A stretch of DNA of 64,000 nt from Sporodiniella umbellata (taxonomy: Eukaryota; Mucoromycota; Mucoromycetes; Mucorales; Rhizopodaceae): contig JAIXMR010000040.1 in NCBI GenBank assembly GCA_025677835.1, positions 62,001-126,000 on the forward strand, written 5' to 3'. Of this stretch, positions 33,447 to 44,943 are shown in pieces (the stretch's first letter is position 1; every line of letters starts with the position of its first letter). A program made the translations under genes and the position numbers. Below the pieces are notes generated by a model. The model ran no database searches. It saw only the letters and a program-made list of their open reading frames with translations, and was not told the origin of the DNA.

Positions 33447-33862
33447 TATTTTGATACTAAATTTAAACGGTGAAAAAGGAACACGGTTTGTCAATCAAAG
33501 CAAATAGGCGAATCTGTGTGTAACAATAGTGGTCCGAGCATAAATGAAACCCAAAATACATGAATATATCTTTCTTTTCAAAACGACAGACACGCCAGTA
33601 TAGAAGCAGCATCAACTAGGCCATGTCAGAAGGTTCTAACATAATGCCAATACCCATATACTGTTTGCTAAATCAAGCAATTACTTCCGATTTAGCATCC
33701 ATAGGGCGTTTTGTATTTTACATCATGTTTGAATAGATTTCAAAAAAAAAAAAAAAAAAAAAAAGTAGGCATATGTTTTGACGTACAAAGCCAATATCTA
33801 ATCTTCAAATTTTTGCTTTGTCTTTTTTTTTTTTTTTTTTTCGTTCAAATTTATTATACAAT
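33447..33862. other. Spacer between Ddi1 and eIF3g (same strand)
   Basis: 416 bp: Ddi1 promoter and eIF3g 3' region. An A tract at 33741-33763 and a T tract at 33823-33841. Nothing else recognised. Confidence 0.6.
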
Positions 33863-34960
33863 TCAAGTGCTACGAGCAAACTCCACTCTTAAAATAAGGC
33901 TGTCATAGCCATAACCGTTGATAGCTTGCTGAGCCCTCTCAGCGTCTTCTTTCATATTAAATGACACAAAAGCGAAACCTTTACAAAGGTTGGTTTCGCG
34001 ATCTCGAGCCAAGTAAACCCGAGCAATGTTACCAAATCGGTTGAACAAGTCGTATATATCGCTGTCTGTTACATCTTCAGACAAGTTGGTAACGCGAAGT
34101 GTTGCTGAATCATCTCTCTTTTCACGCATAGAGTCACCTGCAGAAGCGCTGGCGTTATTACCACGAAGGTGAGGAGGTGTATATTTGCTAGGGTTTGCAT
34201 TGTTGTTTAGTTCTGTTTCACCAGCTTCGAGTTTAACCGCATCAATGGCAGTGGCAAGTTCGTCCAAAGGCTGCATAGTATCTTTGTAGGGACATTTTGA
34301 TGTAAAATGTTCGCCCTTACAAATACGACAGGCAATATTTTTAGTTTTGAGTTGGCTTTGAAGTTTGATCTTTTCTTCTTCTTCCGCAGCGGCCTCAGCG
34401 TCCTATGCAATCAAAGTCCGGCTTAGCAAAGAAAGATGATAACAGTAAAACACGGTATACCTTTCCAGTGTGTGATTTCAGTTTAAGAGGGATGTTTTCA
34501 CCGATTGTCGTTGTCGAAAGGTCAGGTCCGGCTTTTCTACCTTCCTCTTGACCAAACTTTGACCACCTCTTGCGTTGGGCAACAGCTTTGTTGACGTGTT
34601 CAGTGACAAGTTTGGATCGAACTTTTCTAGTGACCTAATCAACAAATCAATAAACGAGCTGAACGAAATGGTGAATGCCCGTTAGGCTTACGGGTACCTT
34701 GACTTTTTTGCCGTCGTCATTTTCTCTGTATTCGATGATTACTTTATTTCCATCTTCGTCGGTATAAACTTGGGGTAGTTGTGAGTCTTTGAATAAAGTC
34801 AGTCATTATGCTTTACTGTATAGAGGTCTTCTCACCTTTTTCGTCATCGTATTCGTCAGCCCAGGATGCTTTTCCAGAAGTTCTATACAAGCGAAATAGG
34901 AGGAGAAAATGAGTAACTGAGCTGCTGTGTTTAATTGGGCTGTACGCACATTGTGTCCAT
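33863..34960 (-). CDS. TIF35: Translation initiation factor eIF3 subunit G
   Basis: Five exons: 34960-34950, 34882-34836, 34786-34692, 34634-34461, 34402-33863; 288 aa. It begins MDTITSGKASWADEYDDE, matching the family's SWADE start, then VYTDEDGNKVIIEYRENDDG and KKVKVPVTRKVRS, a CCHC zinc knuckle (CRICKGEHFTSKCP), PSKYTPPHLRG and a C-terminal RRM with RNP2 LRVTNLSEDV and RNP1 KGFAFVSFN. eIF3g helps scanning and reinitiation on the 40S subunit. The first coding exon is only 11 nt. A second in-frame donor six bases upstream of the chosen one (GTACCC) would drop the Val-Pro of KVKVP. Confidence 0.95.
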
Positions 34961-35459
34961 GACTAGCGTTGGTATCAAGAGTAATTTTTTTCTTTGTCTT
35001 TATTTCAGTTATAAAAGCCACATTCGCGTCACTTTCTGAGATTTAATGGGTGTCTTTCAGCGTCAATTCAGCGCAAACACTACAGATTGACTTTAAGCCT
35101 ATAGTTGGTTAAAACTTGACAAGCGCTGGACTTGACATAAAAATTTAAAAGGCTTTTTAAAAAGGAAAGAAATGAGGCTATACTGTTTTTTTATAGACAT
35201 TTTGGGCCGTTAGTTCTAAATTTTGTTTGGGCTCATGGTTTGTATCAACTGCCATTTTCTATTTTTCAAACAATAGGGCCATTGTGCTTTGAAGAGAGCA
35301 AATCAAAATTAAGAATAAAATTTATTGCTTGTAGTCCTCGGTACAGGTCGTTCATTGAAAATTTATTGCCCGGACGACAGCTAGAATGAAGCTGTTGAGC
35401 AAAGTATTGAAAATCAACATCCACATCCAAACATTAATCCCTCCTCTTTTATTCCAGCT
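34961..35459. promoter_or_regulatory. Bidirectional promoter, eIF3g / uS11
   Basis: A 499-bp spacer separates two divergent translation genes. Immediately upstream of the uS11 ATG is the pyrimidine element CCCTCCTCTTT (35439-35449), also found before eL39. Shared promoter use is inference from geometry. Confidence 0.5.
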
Positions 35460-35998
35460 ATGGTAAATACTAGTCCACTCTATACATAGATGGATGGATG
35501 AATGGATGGATCAAAGGATTGATAAACTAACGCTTTGATTTTAATTAGTCTAACAAGAAAGCCGCCCCCAAGGTTGTTGAGAAGGTTACTCTCGGTCCCC
35601 AAGTTCGTGAAGGTGAACTCGTTTTCGGTGTTGCCCACATCTTCGCCTCATTCAACGATACTTTCGTTCATGTTACTGATCTCTCTGGTCGTGAAACCAT
35701 CTCTCGTATCACTGGTGGTATGCAAGTAAAGGCTGATCGTGATGAATCTTCCCCTTACGCTGCCATGTTGGCCGCTCAACAAGTTGCTGCCAAATGTAAG
35801 GAACTCGGTATTAACGCCCTCCACATCAAACTTAGAGCTACTGGTGGTACTGGTACCAAGACTCCCGGTCCTGGTGGACAAGCCGCTCTCCGTGCCCTTG
35901 CCCGTGCTGGTATGAGAATCGGTCGTATTGAGGATGTTACCCCCATCCCCACTGACTCTACCCGTAGAAAGGGTGGTCGTCGTGGTCGTCGTTTGTAA
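35460..35998 (+). CDS. RPS14: 40S ribosomal protein uS11 (RPS14)
   Basis: Two exons: 35460-35462 (only the ATG) and 35549-35998; 150 aa. It begins [20 protein letters not shown], then [76 protein letters not shown] and ends [20 protein letters not shown], the family's basic tail. An intron directly after the start codon is common in fungal ribosomal-protein genes. Codon use is strongly biased (GCT/GCC, CGT, AAG), as for a highly expressed gene. Confidence 0.97.
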
Positions 35999-36883
35999 TT
36001 TGTTTTACGCTTTCTATTATTATATAAAACGGGCAATTTGTTTGTCGATAACCCAACATCGCGATCACAGAGATAAGATTGAGCAAAAAAAGAAGAGCTT
36101 TATTTGTGTAAGCTCAGTATAGTTTGGCGGAACCAGCATCCGATGTGTACCGGTTCTGTTCATAAGGTATAAGAGTTGAGAAACAATTGAATTTTGCTAT
36201 GTTTCCCTTCAAACTGTTTCATTGGACTTTGTACAAACACAAACAGAGAAAGCTTGAGAATGGGCGCACTTTGAGAACATATTGCTATTTTAACCGGAGT
36301 GGCTCAATATTCACATGTTTGCCCATTATAATGTAATACTTTAACTTTCAAGTGTAATCAATTTCAAATACCTATTTAAAGATGAAAAGATTACGTGGAA
36401 TGGCAACGTTTTCGCGCATCCACGCTTGCTTTTCTTCGGCATTCTTGGAATACAAAAACGCATGCTGGAAAAAAGTTGTACGCCTATACAAAACACATTC
36501 AAAAATATGACACTTTGCAAAATACAAAAGCCTACACTTTATACCACTACATTTTTTCAGTTGTAAGGATTGCAACTCTCTTACGTTAAAGAGGCCTACA
36601 TTCAGTGTATTGGAAAAGCTTTTAATCTCAACAAATAATACAGAGGACTAGACATTCTTGTCTATTTCACATAACACAAGGTCTAGTTCTCGACCTACCC
36701 ATATTGGACGGTTTGTTTGTTTTCGTTCTGGCTGCTGGTGAAACGCAGGCCGATCCTAGGTAAATAGCCGCACTGGCGGAATTTAGATATTACCTTTCGA
36801 GCCGGAGATAGTCTGTTGTGGGCGACGAGAAAGAGCCTCTCACTGTATGTCACAAACCCTCCTCTTTAGTTGAATCCATATAA
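35999..36883. other. Spacer between uS11 and eL39 genes
   Basis: 885 bp, including the eL39 promoter. The CCCTCCTCTTT element occurs at 36857-36867, 17 nt before the eL39 ATG. No other gene recognised. Confidence 0.6.
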
Positions 36884-37158
36884 ATGGTAAGAGGATTGAG
36901 AGTGTAATAGGATGGATGGATTGACTAATCGGTATGAGGAAATAGCCTTCTCAAAAGTCCTTCATCACCAAGGTTAAGCTCGGCAAGGCCAAGAAGCAAA
37001 ACCGCCCTTTGCCTCAATGGTTCCGTCTCAAGACTGACACCAAGATTCGGTAATGTTTTCTTGAAGAAAATTTGATTAGGCTTGTTTTTATAATTAACAC
37101 ATTCAATAGCTGGAACGCTAAGAGACGTAACTGGCGTCACACCAAGTTGAACATCTAA
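36884..37158 (+). CDS. RPL39: 60S ribosomal protein eL39
   Basis: Three exons: 36884-36886 (ATG alone), 36958-37049, 37110-37158; 47 aa. The sequence [20 protein letters not shown] followed by [20 protein letters not shown] and a terminal NI is the classical eL39, which lines the exit tunnel. It is about four residues shorter at the N-terminus than yeast eL39. Both introns have GTAAGA/GTAATG donors. This gene is too short and broken to appear as a single open frame. Confidence 0.95.
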
Positions 37159-40100
37159 ATTGTTCATCCAATAAAGCAACCAAAAGCAGCCGAAGTGAAG
37201 ACATTCACAATTTTGGATTTGATCTTTCAATCTGTTTTTTACAACTGTTTTAGTCATTTTGATTTTTTGCAATACAAAATGGTTTTGTTGAGCCCTTTCT
37301 CCGTTTTTTGTTCTGTTTTTCGGTTTTTGCTGTTGGTTTGAGTAAAGATGTGTGATTGGGCTTATACTCGGTCAAGGGGCTATAGTGAAATATTTTGTAA
37401 TAAGAATGCGGGCACTATAGTACATGTTTTCTACAGTATTGTGCATGCAATAGTTCCTATTGAAGGTTTTACTAAACAAAAAAAAAAAGTATTCTACAAT
37501 TGCTGTGGAACGATAAAAAGAAAACTAGGGAGATAAAAGTGTGTGCGTGGATTGTCTAGAACCAGAAGACCAAACTATTTTGACTCTTGCTCCTGTCTTC
37601 CGGAATTTTTGTGCTTGACGCTGTTTGTTGCACCTACAATATATAAACATCCGCCATCTTTCTTTTCTCTTCCCTTTTTTTCTCTACTACGTCTCTGTAC
37701 AATTTCATGTGTAGCACATCTAAGACTATTTTAGCGACAAAGCGTCCAGCGTCAGTAAACATGTCACTCGCTGTTATAAAGCCTTTGAATCTTGATGGGG
37801 GCCAGTGGTAAACTATTTACTCTGATAATAAAGCAATCTGACAGTTTGGTTAGCTCCTGGTGTGGAAAATACGGACATAAAAGGCCTGTTTGCCCATTAT
37901 TAAAGTAAACAAACGTACTGTCAAAATCATCTCATTATCCTTGAAACCAAAAGTTCTTTACAACAAAAAACAAGCGCATATACATACACGTATACGTATT
38001 TACACTCACACTCACACATTGACACTACAACCCATGACCTCGAACATTATATATTCAAATATGTATTCCTGTCCCTTTAACATGTATATATCTTTTGTTG
38101 CACTACTTTCCTTAAATATGCCCAATTCATCTTTGCTTTCTTGTAAAATAAATATGCCAAAAGTACGTTTTCCTAATGAACAAAGAATTATGGCGTTTAG
38201 TGTACGTATTTACAAAACCCAATCTCTAGTTTAGCATTCGGTAAGCATGTCTAGCCTTTTGGCTTTTATTTATGGCTTTTTTTGTCTTTTTTTTTTTTGG
38301 CGTCAAGCATCGAAAACCTTGTGGTTTTTGACATTAAAAATCGGGGGATACAATACTAATAGCTTGCTTTTTCTCACTAAAAAGTAGTACAAGCAAATCG
38401 CTTTTTTTTTTTAAAAAATGTACACAGATAAAATACTAATAAGGCAGTTTTTGTTTTTACTTGATTTTTAAAGGTTTTCTCACAGATTTGTTTTTAAATA
38501 GATTTGTATTTGTAGCTTGTTAACATAACAAAGCAGCCCATAGTTGTTTTTTCATGCTGAACAGGAGAAAATGTGCCTTTATATACTGAATCAGTAGATA
38601 CTGCCTATCAACCCAAATGTTAAAGAGCATGAAGAAAATACGCTCTTAAGAAATCGGCACTTTTTTTTTATATTTAGTGCTTCAAGAACAGTAAAGGAAA
38701 TTAGGGTTTACCTGTGCACTGTAATCAAGTGCAGCTTAATGATATCAAGAAGTCTGGGGTGTTGTCGGGTAAAATTCCCGAATAGATAGTTTAAAGACAA
38801 ACAGTCTCAAAAAAGACTTGGTTGAGAATACTCTTGCTTTTCATTGTTTTTTTTTGTTTTTCAAATTGAAAAGGCTACACGCCGAGGCCAAAAAAAAAAA
38901 AAAAAAGACCTTGAATTGTTTGGTTCAATTTGACGATCAGTACTTTTATGCATAAACAAGTCTTGGGGGAAAATACCAGCCCTTGAACCATTTCTCAAAA
39001 AAAAAAAAAAAAAAAAAAAAAAACAGGCAGAGTCTGGACTTCTGCATGCTCCAAACCCGCCGAAACAGCAATCATCTCACTATATTTCGATAGTATGTGT
39101 TTTTATATAACAAGGGAGTAGTTGAACAGCAACAAATAAACAGCGTATAAACATGCGGATCAGAGAACAACGTTGTTTTTTTCGTCTGTATACGAATTTA
39201 TTTCTAGTAACAAAGCAGGGGAAGTTTTATAAACAATCCATTTCAAATGCTTTTACCTTAGCAACAGCGAAAAAAAGTAACTTTCTGAGAAGCTCCATAC
39301 AAATATTGGATTTTCTATGTACTCAGAGCAACTCTGTTATTTTCCAAATGTAAACGTGCATATTGTACATTTTATATATTTGAAGTTTAGTACTCAGGCA
39401 CGCTCTTTTTGTATCATTTATAAGCAGTATAAACATTGTATTTTGGTAAGTGCACATGTGTGTATGTATATATACTTTAAACTTTATTGTTTCTGAGGTC
39501 CATTAATACTAGTTAAAAAACGATGGACAAAGTTTTGCAAACTCACACCTGCAACTAAAGAGCGGCACATAAACATAATAATTATTTACAGGCTTTAAGA
39601 AACTATACCAAGTTCAAATAGACTTTTTTCTTTTAAAAGAAAAAAAAAAGATTTAAAGTTCCCAAAGGGTATGCACATAGAAACTTAACAGCTTTAGCAG
39701 ACACAGTAGAGAGTAAATCTTTGTATACCAATCAATTGTTTCGCGTACTTTTTCATATGTTTAACAAAAAAAGAAGGTGAAGTATAGGCTATCTCCCTTG
39801 ATCCAGAGTTACATAAAGCATTTGCAAAGGTACTCGATCAGTCCAAACCACCTAAGCGTCTAAATCAGTTGTATTTGTTTAAAAAGGCTCTTTAGAAAAC
39901 AGCTTTCTAAAATTGAACCACCATTTGGCTTTCTATTTAAGCTGAAATTTGAACCCCGGTTCGGTCTATTAATTCTTACAGGCTTAAACACATTATGTGT
40001 ATATATTTTTAAATCACAGAGCAGCAGTAAAATTTCAGATCAGCTTGCAAAATCTACTCAGTGTAACAAGTTGCATTTGTTTACATCTCTTGTCCAGAAT

Positions 40101-40367
40101 ATTTATCCATGTCAACCGCTCTCAAAATATGTTAAACTAGAAATCAATGGCAAAAATTAGTTTCGTAATCCTCTGTGTATTTATATATAATATAAGGGTT
40201 TGAAAAATGCACGAGCCACAATTTAGGGGGAAAGGTAAGTTAATGACGTTACCTTTTTGACAGTGTTTGTCCTCCCACCCCCTTTCTCCCTAAAATTTAA
40301 ATAAACAAATCTTTCCACTGCCCCTTCTTTTTCTTTTTTTTTCTTCTCTTTACATCTTTTCATAGTG
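37159..40367. other. Intergenic, 3.2 kb, AT-rich, empty
   Basis: No open frame with recognisable coding character and no tRNA or rRNA. Includes scattered A/T tracts (38892-38907, 38999-39023). Just before the next gene (40265-40290) is a C/T-rich block typical of a promoter. Confidence 0.6.
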
Positions 40368-40802
40368 ATGCCAAAAAAAGTGGTGCATAAACAACGATCT
40401 ATGACTCAAGAATATCCTCAAATGTACGCAAATGGAATGGTGAAGCCATGGCAAGAAAAGCAAGTGACACTGGACAAGTTAACGCATCCGGAGTGGGGAA
40501 TCATGAAAGACGAGGAGTTCTTACCGTTGACCCATAAACATCAGCATGACTTGGAAGATTTACACCAAAACGGCCAGTCTATAACTGACTTTTACTTTTG
40601 GCAAGCCAATTTGGGAGGTTATTGTATGGCTGACATGGTTCAAAGTAAGTGATTGTTGCAAAAGGGCCATATCTAACCTCTTTTTCTGTTTGCATCCAAA
40701 GATCTCCTTGTTTCTTCTGAAGGTGCTTATCAGTTGGTGAGAAAAGTAGTGGACGGTGCTCCTCATCCTGGAAGAAAGAAGAAGAAACGTACAGATTGTT
40801 AA
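40368..40802 (+). CDS. Small basic protein, unknown function
   Basis: Two exons: 40368-40644 and 40702-40802; 125 aa. Starts MPKKVVHKQRSMTQEYPQMY, contains WQEKQVTLDKLTHPEWGIM, HQHDLEDLHQNGQSITDFYF, and ends GAPHPGRKKKKRTDC, a basic cluster that could be a nuclear localisation signal. No TM or signal peptide and no family recognised. The intron has a good GTAAGT donor. The ATG follows a pyrimidine-rich run ending CATAG, so a spliced 5' leader or an upstream coding exon is possible. Confidence 0.7.
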
Positions 40803-42045
40803 ACTACTGCAATTTATCATCCTTAATTAGCCTACTTAAATAAAAAGATTGAACTGGACTTTCAACCTAAAAGAAATTTCCTATAGCCATATTTTTCTTT
40901 CTTAAGAAAAAAAAAAGAGACTATCAGTCATCAAGTAATTGCTTACAAGTTCTTTGTTTTCCCTTGTTTGTATATCTACAGCTGACTCGCAAACCAACAA
41001 ATCTTAATACACTTTGACAACCTGTGCCTTTAGTAGCACGATGCTGATAGTTCTCCCTATTTTGTTTTTTTTTCTATATCTACCAATGTGTATCTGATAT
41101 ATCGTCAGTCACATGGCAACTGGATTATCGTCAGTATCCTCCGTCGACTAATTGTCTTTTTTCTCTCCTTATAACCACTGTCTTTGAAGCGTTGGGGTTT
41201 TTTGTTCTTTACCAAGTCCTCGTGTTAATCCACTAAAACAAAACGTGCTTCTCTGTTTTATAATATTTATATAAATAAATTCAGGGACTTTAAATGTATT
41301 CAATATAGTATAAACAGCTAAACATAGTTTTTTTTTTAAACTTTCTCAATTTGTGCACTTTATTTTTATTAGCTAAATGCTTTAAATAAAGTAAGTTTAT
41401 ATATCTAAAAAAAATAGAAATGTCTTCGCTCTTAACGATTTGGTGTACGCAATGATGTATACAATACAAACAGGCATGCTAGTTTTTATAAACGTTATTA
41501 AGCAATAGATGTCACATAATCTCTGCTATTTAAAAAGCTCAATTCAAGCATAAAACTACTTAACATAAACCTAATATCAGCAAAAAGGAGCAAAGAATTC
41601 AAAGGATTATCAACCCTTATCAATTTCTAAAAATGTAGTCAAATACCCCCAGATATTTTACTAAAAAAAACTATAGCCCTCTTACTGTTTGTATCAAAGA
41701 AACGATTTGAAAACAATACGAAACATTTGGCTATTTTCGAAAATTATACAAAATTCATTAGTAGTATAAAAATAAGTAAGCAAAAAACTGGTGATCTCCG
41801 GTGAAGCTTCATATACAAAAGGATGTAAGACTATACCAATGTCTTTATTTCTGTTTCAAAAATGTTTGAGGACTGCATTTTCAACAAACAACGTGCTTTT
41901 TTTTTTATTAAAACTAATACGCCAAGGATCAAATAGGAGTAAAAAAGGGGAAACGTGTTGTACAAATCATTGTTGTTGGATATAAGTGACTTGCTTTTTA
42001 TATGCACTACAATCTACAGTATTCGCCATACACCTTTTGCTTTTG
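40803..42045. other. Intergenic, 1.2 kb
   Basis: AT-rich spacer upstream of the GPI transferase gene, without coding character; short A/T runs only. The GPI transferase frame stays open upstream to 41986 but holds no earlier in-frame ATG. Confidence 0.6.
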
Positions 42046-44943
42046 ATGCGGTTGCGTTGTGGGTCATCACTTGGTACGCTCTTTGTCATTACATTCATCC
42101 AAGTCTTTGGAATCTATGTCTTCTTGAAAGGATTTCTTCTTACGCGTACCGCCTTCGAAATCCGTGGACATTTACGTGACCCCTGGGATCATTTTCCGCT
42201 TTCCTCACCATCTGGACATCACCTACCTAAAATCAGTCCAAAGGCTCCATTCCGCCGTGCCATTTTCATGGTTATTGATGCCCTTAGATTTGATTTTGCC
42301 ATTAAACATCACGATGATCAGGGTCATCACTACCTTAATAAGCTCCCAATCCTTCAACATCTTCTGGAGTCACACCCTCAATCGTCTCTTCTTTATCAGT
42401 TCCGGGCTGACCCACCTACTACTACTACTCAGCGTATCAAAGGATTGATGACAGGATCGCTTCCAACCTTTATTGATGCTGGCTCTAATTTTGCTTCTTC
42501 AGCAGTACAAGAAGATCATCTGTTACACCATATCCAAAGTCGTTATAAATCGATTTATTTAATGGGTGATGACACTTGGACTCATCTATACCCAGACGCT
42601 TTTAAGTCTCAAAATACGTTTGCAAGCGACAGCTTCAAAATGCTCGATCTTGACTCTGTAGATAATGATATTTTGAAACATCTTTGGCCACTCTTAGAAA
42701 ACAAAAATCACGAATGGAACTTGACTATTGCACACTTTTTGGGAGTTGATCATTGTGGACATACTCATGGACCATCTCACCCTAATATGGCTAGGAAACT
42801 TACTGAAATGAATGGAGTTATTGAGCGGCTTTTGGCTCAGATAGATAATGACACTCTTCTTGTTGTAATGGGCGACCACGGTATGTCCCCCGAAGGTGAT
42901 CATGGAGGAGAAAGCTTGGAGGAATTGATGAGCACACTTTTTATCCACTCCAAAAGAACGCTTATTCATCACCAAAAGTACTACCAGGAAATTTCGGCAC
43001 GTATTCATGATGCTAGATCAAAACGACTTGGCTACAACTTCCAATCGATAACAGACAGATTAAATTATGATGCACTACAATACCCTGTTGTTGCTCAAAT
43101 TCATTTGGTGCCTACCTTAGCCTATTTACTTCAGGTGCCTATACCTTTTGGCAATTTAGGAGCTCTTTTGCCTGACATACTTGTACCTGAAGAAATTGCA
43201 GACAACCAAATACGTGGGCTATTGTATATGATTGGACAGTTTCGAATCAACGCATTACAAGTTCATAGCTATCTGATCCATTACTCAAAAACCACTCATC
43301 AGTTGGATTTTTCTTCTGAGCTTTTAAGACCCATTTTTAAACATATTTACGCTGCAGATGACCTGCTGTTCGAGCTAGCATCTGACCTCTCGTTTATTAA
43401 AGCTACAAATGACTTGTCTGATATTCCTAGGGCAGAGATAAAAGATTTCCAAATCAAACTAGAGCATATTTTATTGGAGTACGATACATTTTTAACAAGC
43501 AGTCTTCACTATTGTGAGTCTATCTGGGCTCGATTTGATACTGGGTCTATGGCTGTTGGTATTTTCCTTCTCGGTTTTGGCTTATGTATTTCGGTTTGGT
43601 TTATGAGCAGCACTTATCGACATCGGCTTTCTTTTCTGTTTGCTTTAGTTCCGCTTTTCGGTTTTCTGATCATACATGTAATATATAGTTTGCACTTCGA
43701 AAAAATGAATACTCTGGATTGGATAGGATCTTTCGTATTGACGTCTGCAGGTCTAATTTTGTGGAATGCTCACGGAAAAATTGTTTTTTCACTCGAAACA
43801 TATGCCGTGTTATTTGTTGTATTATTACAATCGGCTACCTTGGGCTCCAATAGTTTCGTTGTATGGGAAGATCATATTACGCGTTACGTTTTATCTATAT
43901 TGGTTTTTGTATGGTTGATTCAGCAAGGGGTTCGTGTAAATACAGTACGACAGCTTGTAAAATCAATCAAGAGTCCCCTTCTCGTTTTGGTTATTGTCCG
44001 TGTCACTAGTACTATGGGCCAGTGTCGTGAAGAACAGTTCCCCTACTGTCAACACAACCCTGATGTATTATCCTTCGACGATCAAGCCTCAATCATTAAT
44101 TTTTTAAGCATAATTAGCTTGAACTTTGTATTAGCTGCCACTGTGTACAGATCTACGATGCAAAAAACAGTAGGAAAGAAGCTGTGCCCAAGAATAGCTT
44201 ATATGTCAAGCTTCATCATAATTATCCTAAGAACTGTTCAAGATATGGGCCAGAACACCGAAAGTATCACTTATTCTATTCCTGTAGTAGTAAGTAAATA
44301 TCTGAATGTCTATTTGCCACGCTTTGTATATGCTTTTTGCCTTTTTTCCACTGTATACATAATTTACCGAAAATCATACACAACTCTACAAAAATCATGG
44401 AGCCTGCTCTTTGTCTGGACTATGACTTTATCAATGCTTCAATCCCCTTTTGCAAGCCTAACTCTCATGTGTGCTCCACTAGTGATTTATCTTCTGAGTA
44501 ACGAAAATACGCCCGATTTGATGCTGATAAAGCTAATCATTACACAATACTTTGGACATCATCTTTTTTTCGTAACTGGGCACCAAGCCACATTTACTTC
44601 TTTACCCTGGAAGGCAGCATTTGTTGGTTTTGATCAAATGAACTACTATGGTGGCATGGCTCTTGTTACTCTATCTACGTTTGCTGGCTACCTGATTTCA
44701 TGGTTTGGTTGGTTGATTTTATTGCAAAAAAAAACCAAAAACGCGTCCCAACAGCCGCTCTATCTATTAGCTCTTACGCAAACCATTCCAACGTTTTTAT
44801 GTGCAATTTTTGTCTTTATTCTTAGACGCCATTTGATGACTTGGAAAATATTTGCCCCTCGCTTTTTATTCCAAACTTTGTTGAGCATCGGTGCGCATAT
44901 AGCTACCGTGCTTTTGGAAATATGCATAAACAACAAAAAATAA
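42046..44943 (+). CDS. GPI13: GPI ethanolamine phosphate transferase 3 (PIG-O / Gpi13)
   Basis: A single uninterrupted exon, 965 aa from the first in-frame ATG. It adds phosphoethanolamine to the third mannose of the GPI anchor in the ER membrane. A signal-anchor is at residues 8-33 (SLGTLFVITFIQVFGIYVFL), followed by the lumenal alkaline-phosphatase-like domain: FMVIDALRFDF, TTTTQRIKGLMTGSLPTFID, GDDTW, FLGVDHCGHTHGPSHPNM and VVMGDHGMSPEGDHGG. These carry the metal-binding Asp/His/Thr residues. About ten to fourteen TM helices follow from about residue 500. It lacks introns although it is the second-longest coding sequence here. Confidence 0.95.
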   Translation: MRLRCGSSLGTLFVITFIQVFGIYVFLKGFLLTRTAFEIRGHLRDPWDHFPLSSPSGHHLPKISPKAPFRRAIFMVIDALRFDFAIKHHDDQGHHYLNKLPILQHLLESHPQSSLLYQFRADPPTTTTQRIKGLMTGSLPTFIDAGSNFASSAVQEDHLLHHIQSRYKSIYLMGDDTWTHLYPDAFKSQNTFASDSFKMLDLDSVDNDILKHLWPLLENKNHEWNLTIAHFLGVDHCGHTHGPSHPNMARKLTEMNGVIERLLAQIDNDTLLVVMGDHGMSPEGDHGGESLEELMSTLFIHSKRTLIHHQKYYQEISARIHDARSKRLGYNFQSITDRLNYDALQYPVVAQIHLVPTLAYLLQVPIPFGNLGALLPDILVPEEIADNQIRGLLYMIGQFRINALQVHSYLIHYSKTTHQLDFSSELLRPIFKHIYAADDLLFELASDLSFIKATNDLSDIPRAEIKDFQIKLEHILLEYDTFLTSSLHYCESIWARFDTGSMAVGIFLLGFGLCISVWFMSSTYRHRLSFLFALVPLFGFLIIHVIYSLHFEKMNTLDWIGSFVLTSAGLILWNAHGKIVFSLETYAVLFVVLLQSATLGSNSFVVWEDHITRYVLSILVFVWLIQQGVRVNTVRQLVKSIKSPLLVLVIVRVTSTMGQCREEQFPYCQHNPDVLSFDDQASIINFLSIISLNFVLAATVYRSTMQKTVGKKLCPRIAYMSSFIIIILRTVQDMGQNTESITYSIPVVVSKYLNVYLPRFVYAFCLFSTVYIIYRKSYTTLQKSWSLLFVWTMTLSMLQSPFASLTLMCAPLVIYLLSNENTPDLMLIKLIITQYFGHHLFFVTGHQATFTSLPWKAAFVGFDQMNYYGGMALVTLSTFAGYLISWFGWLILLQKKTKNASQQPLYLLALTQTIPTFLCAIFVFILRRHLMTWKIFAPRFLFQTLLSIGAHIATVLLEICINNKK

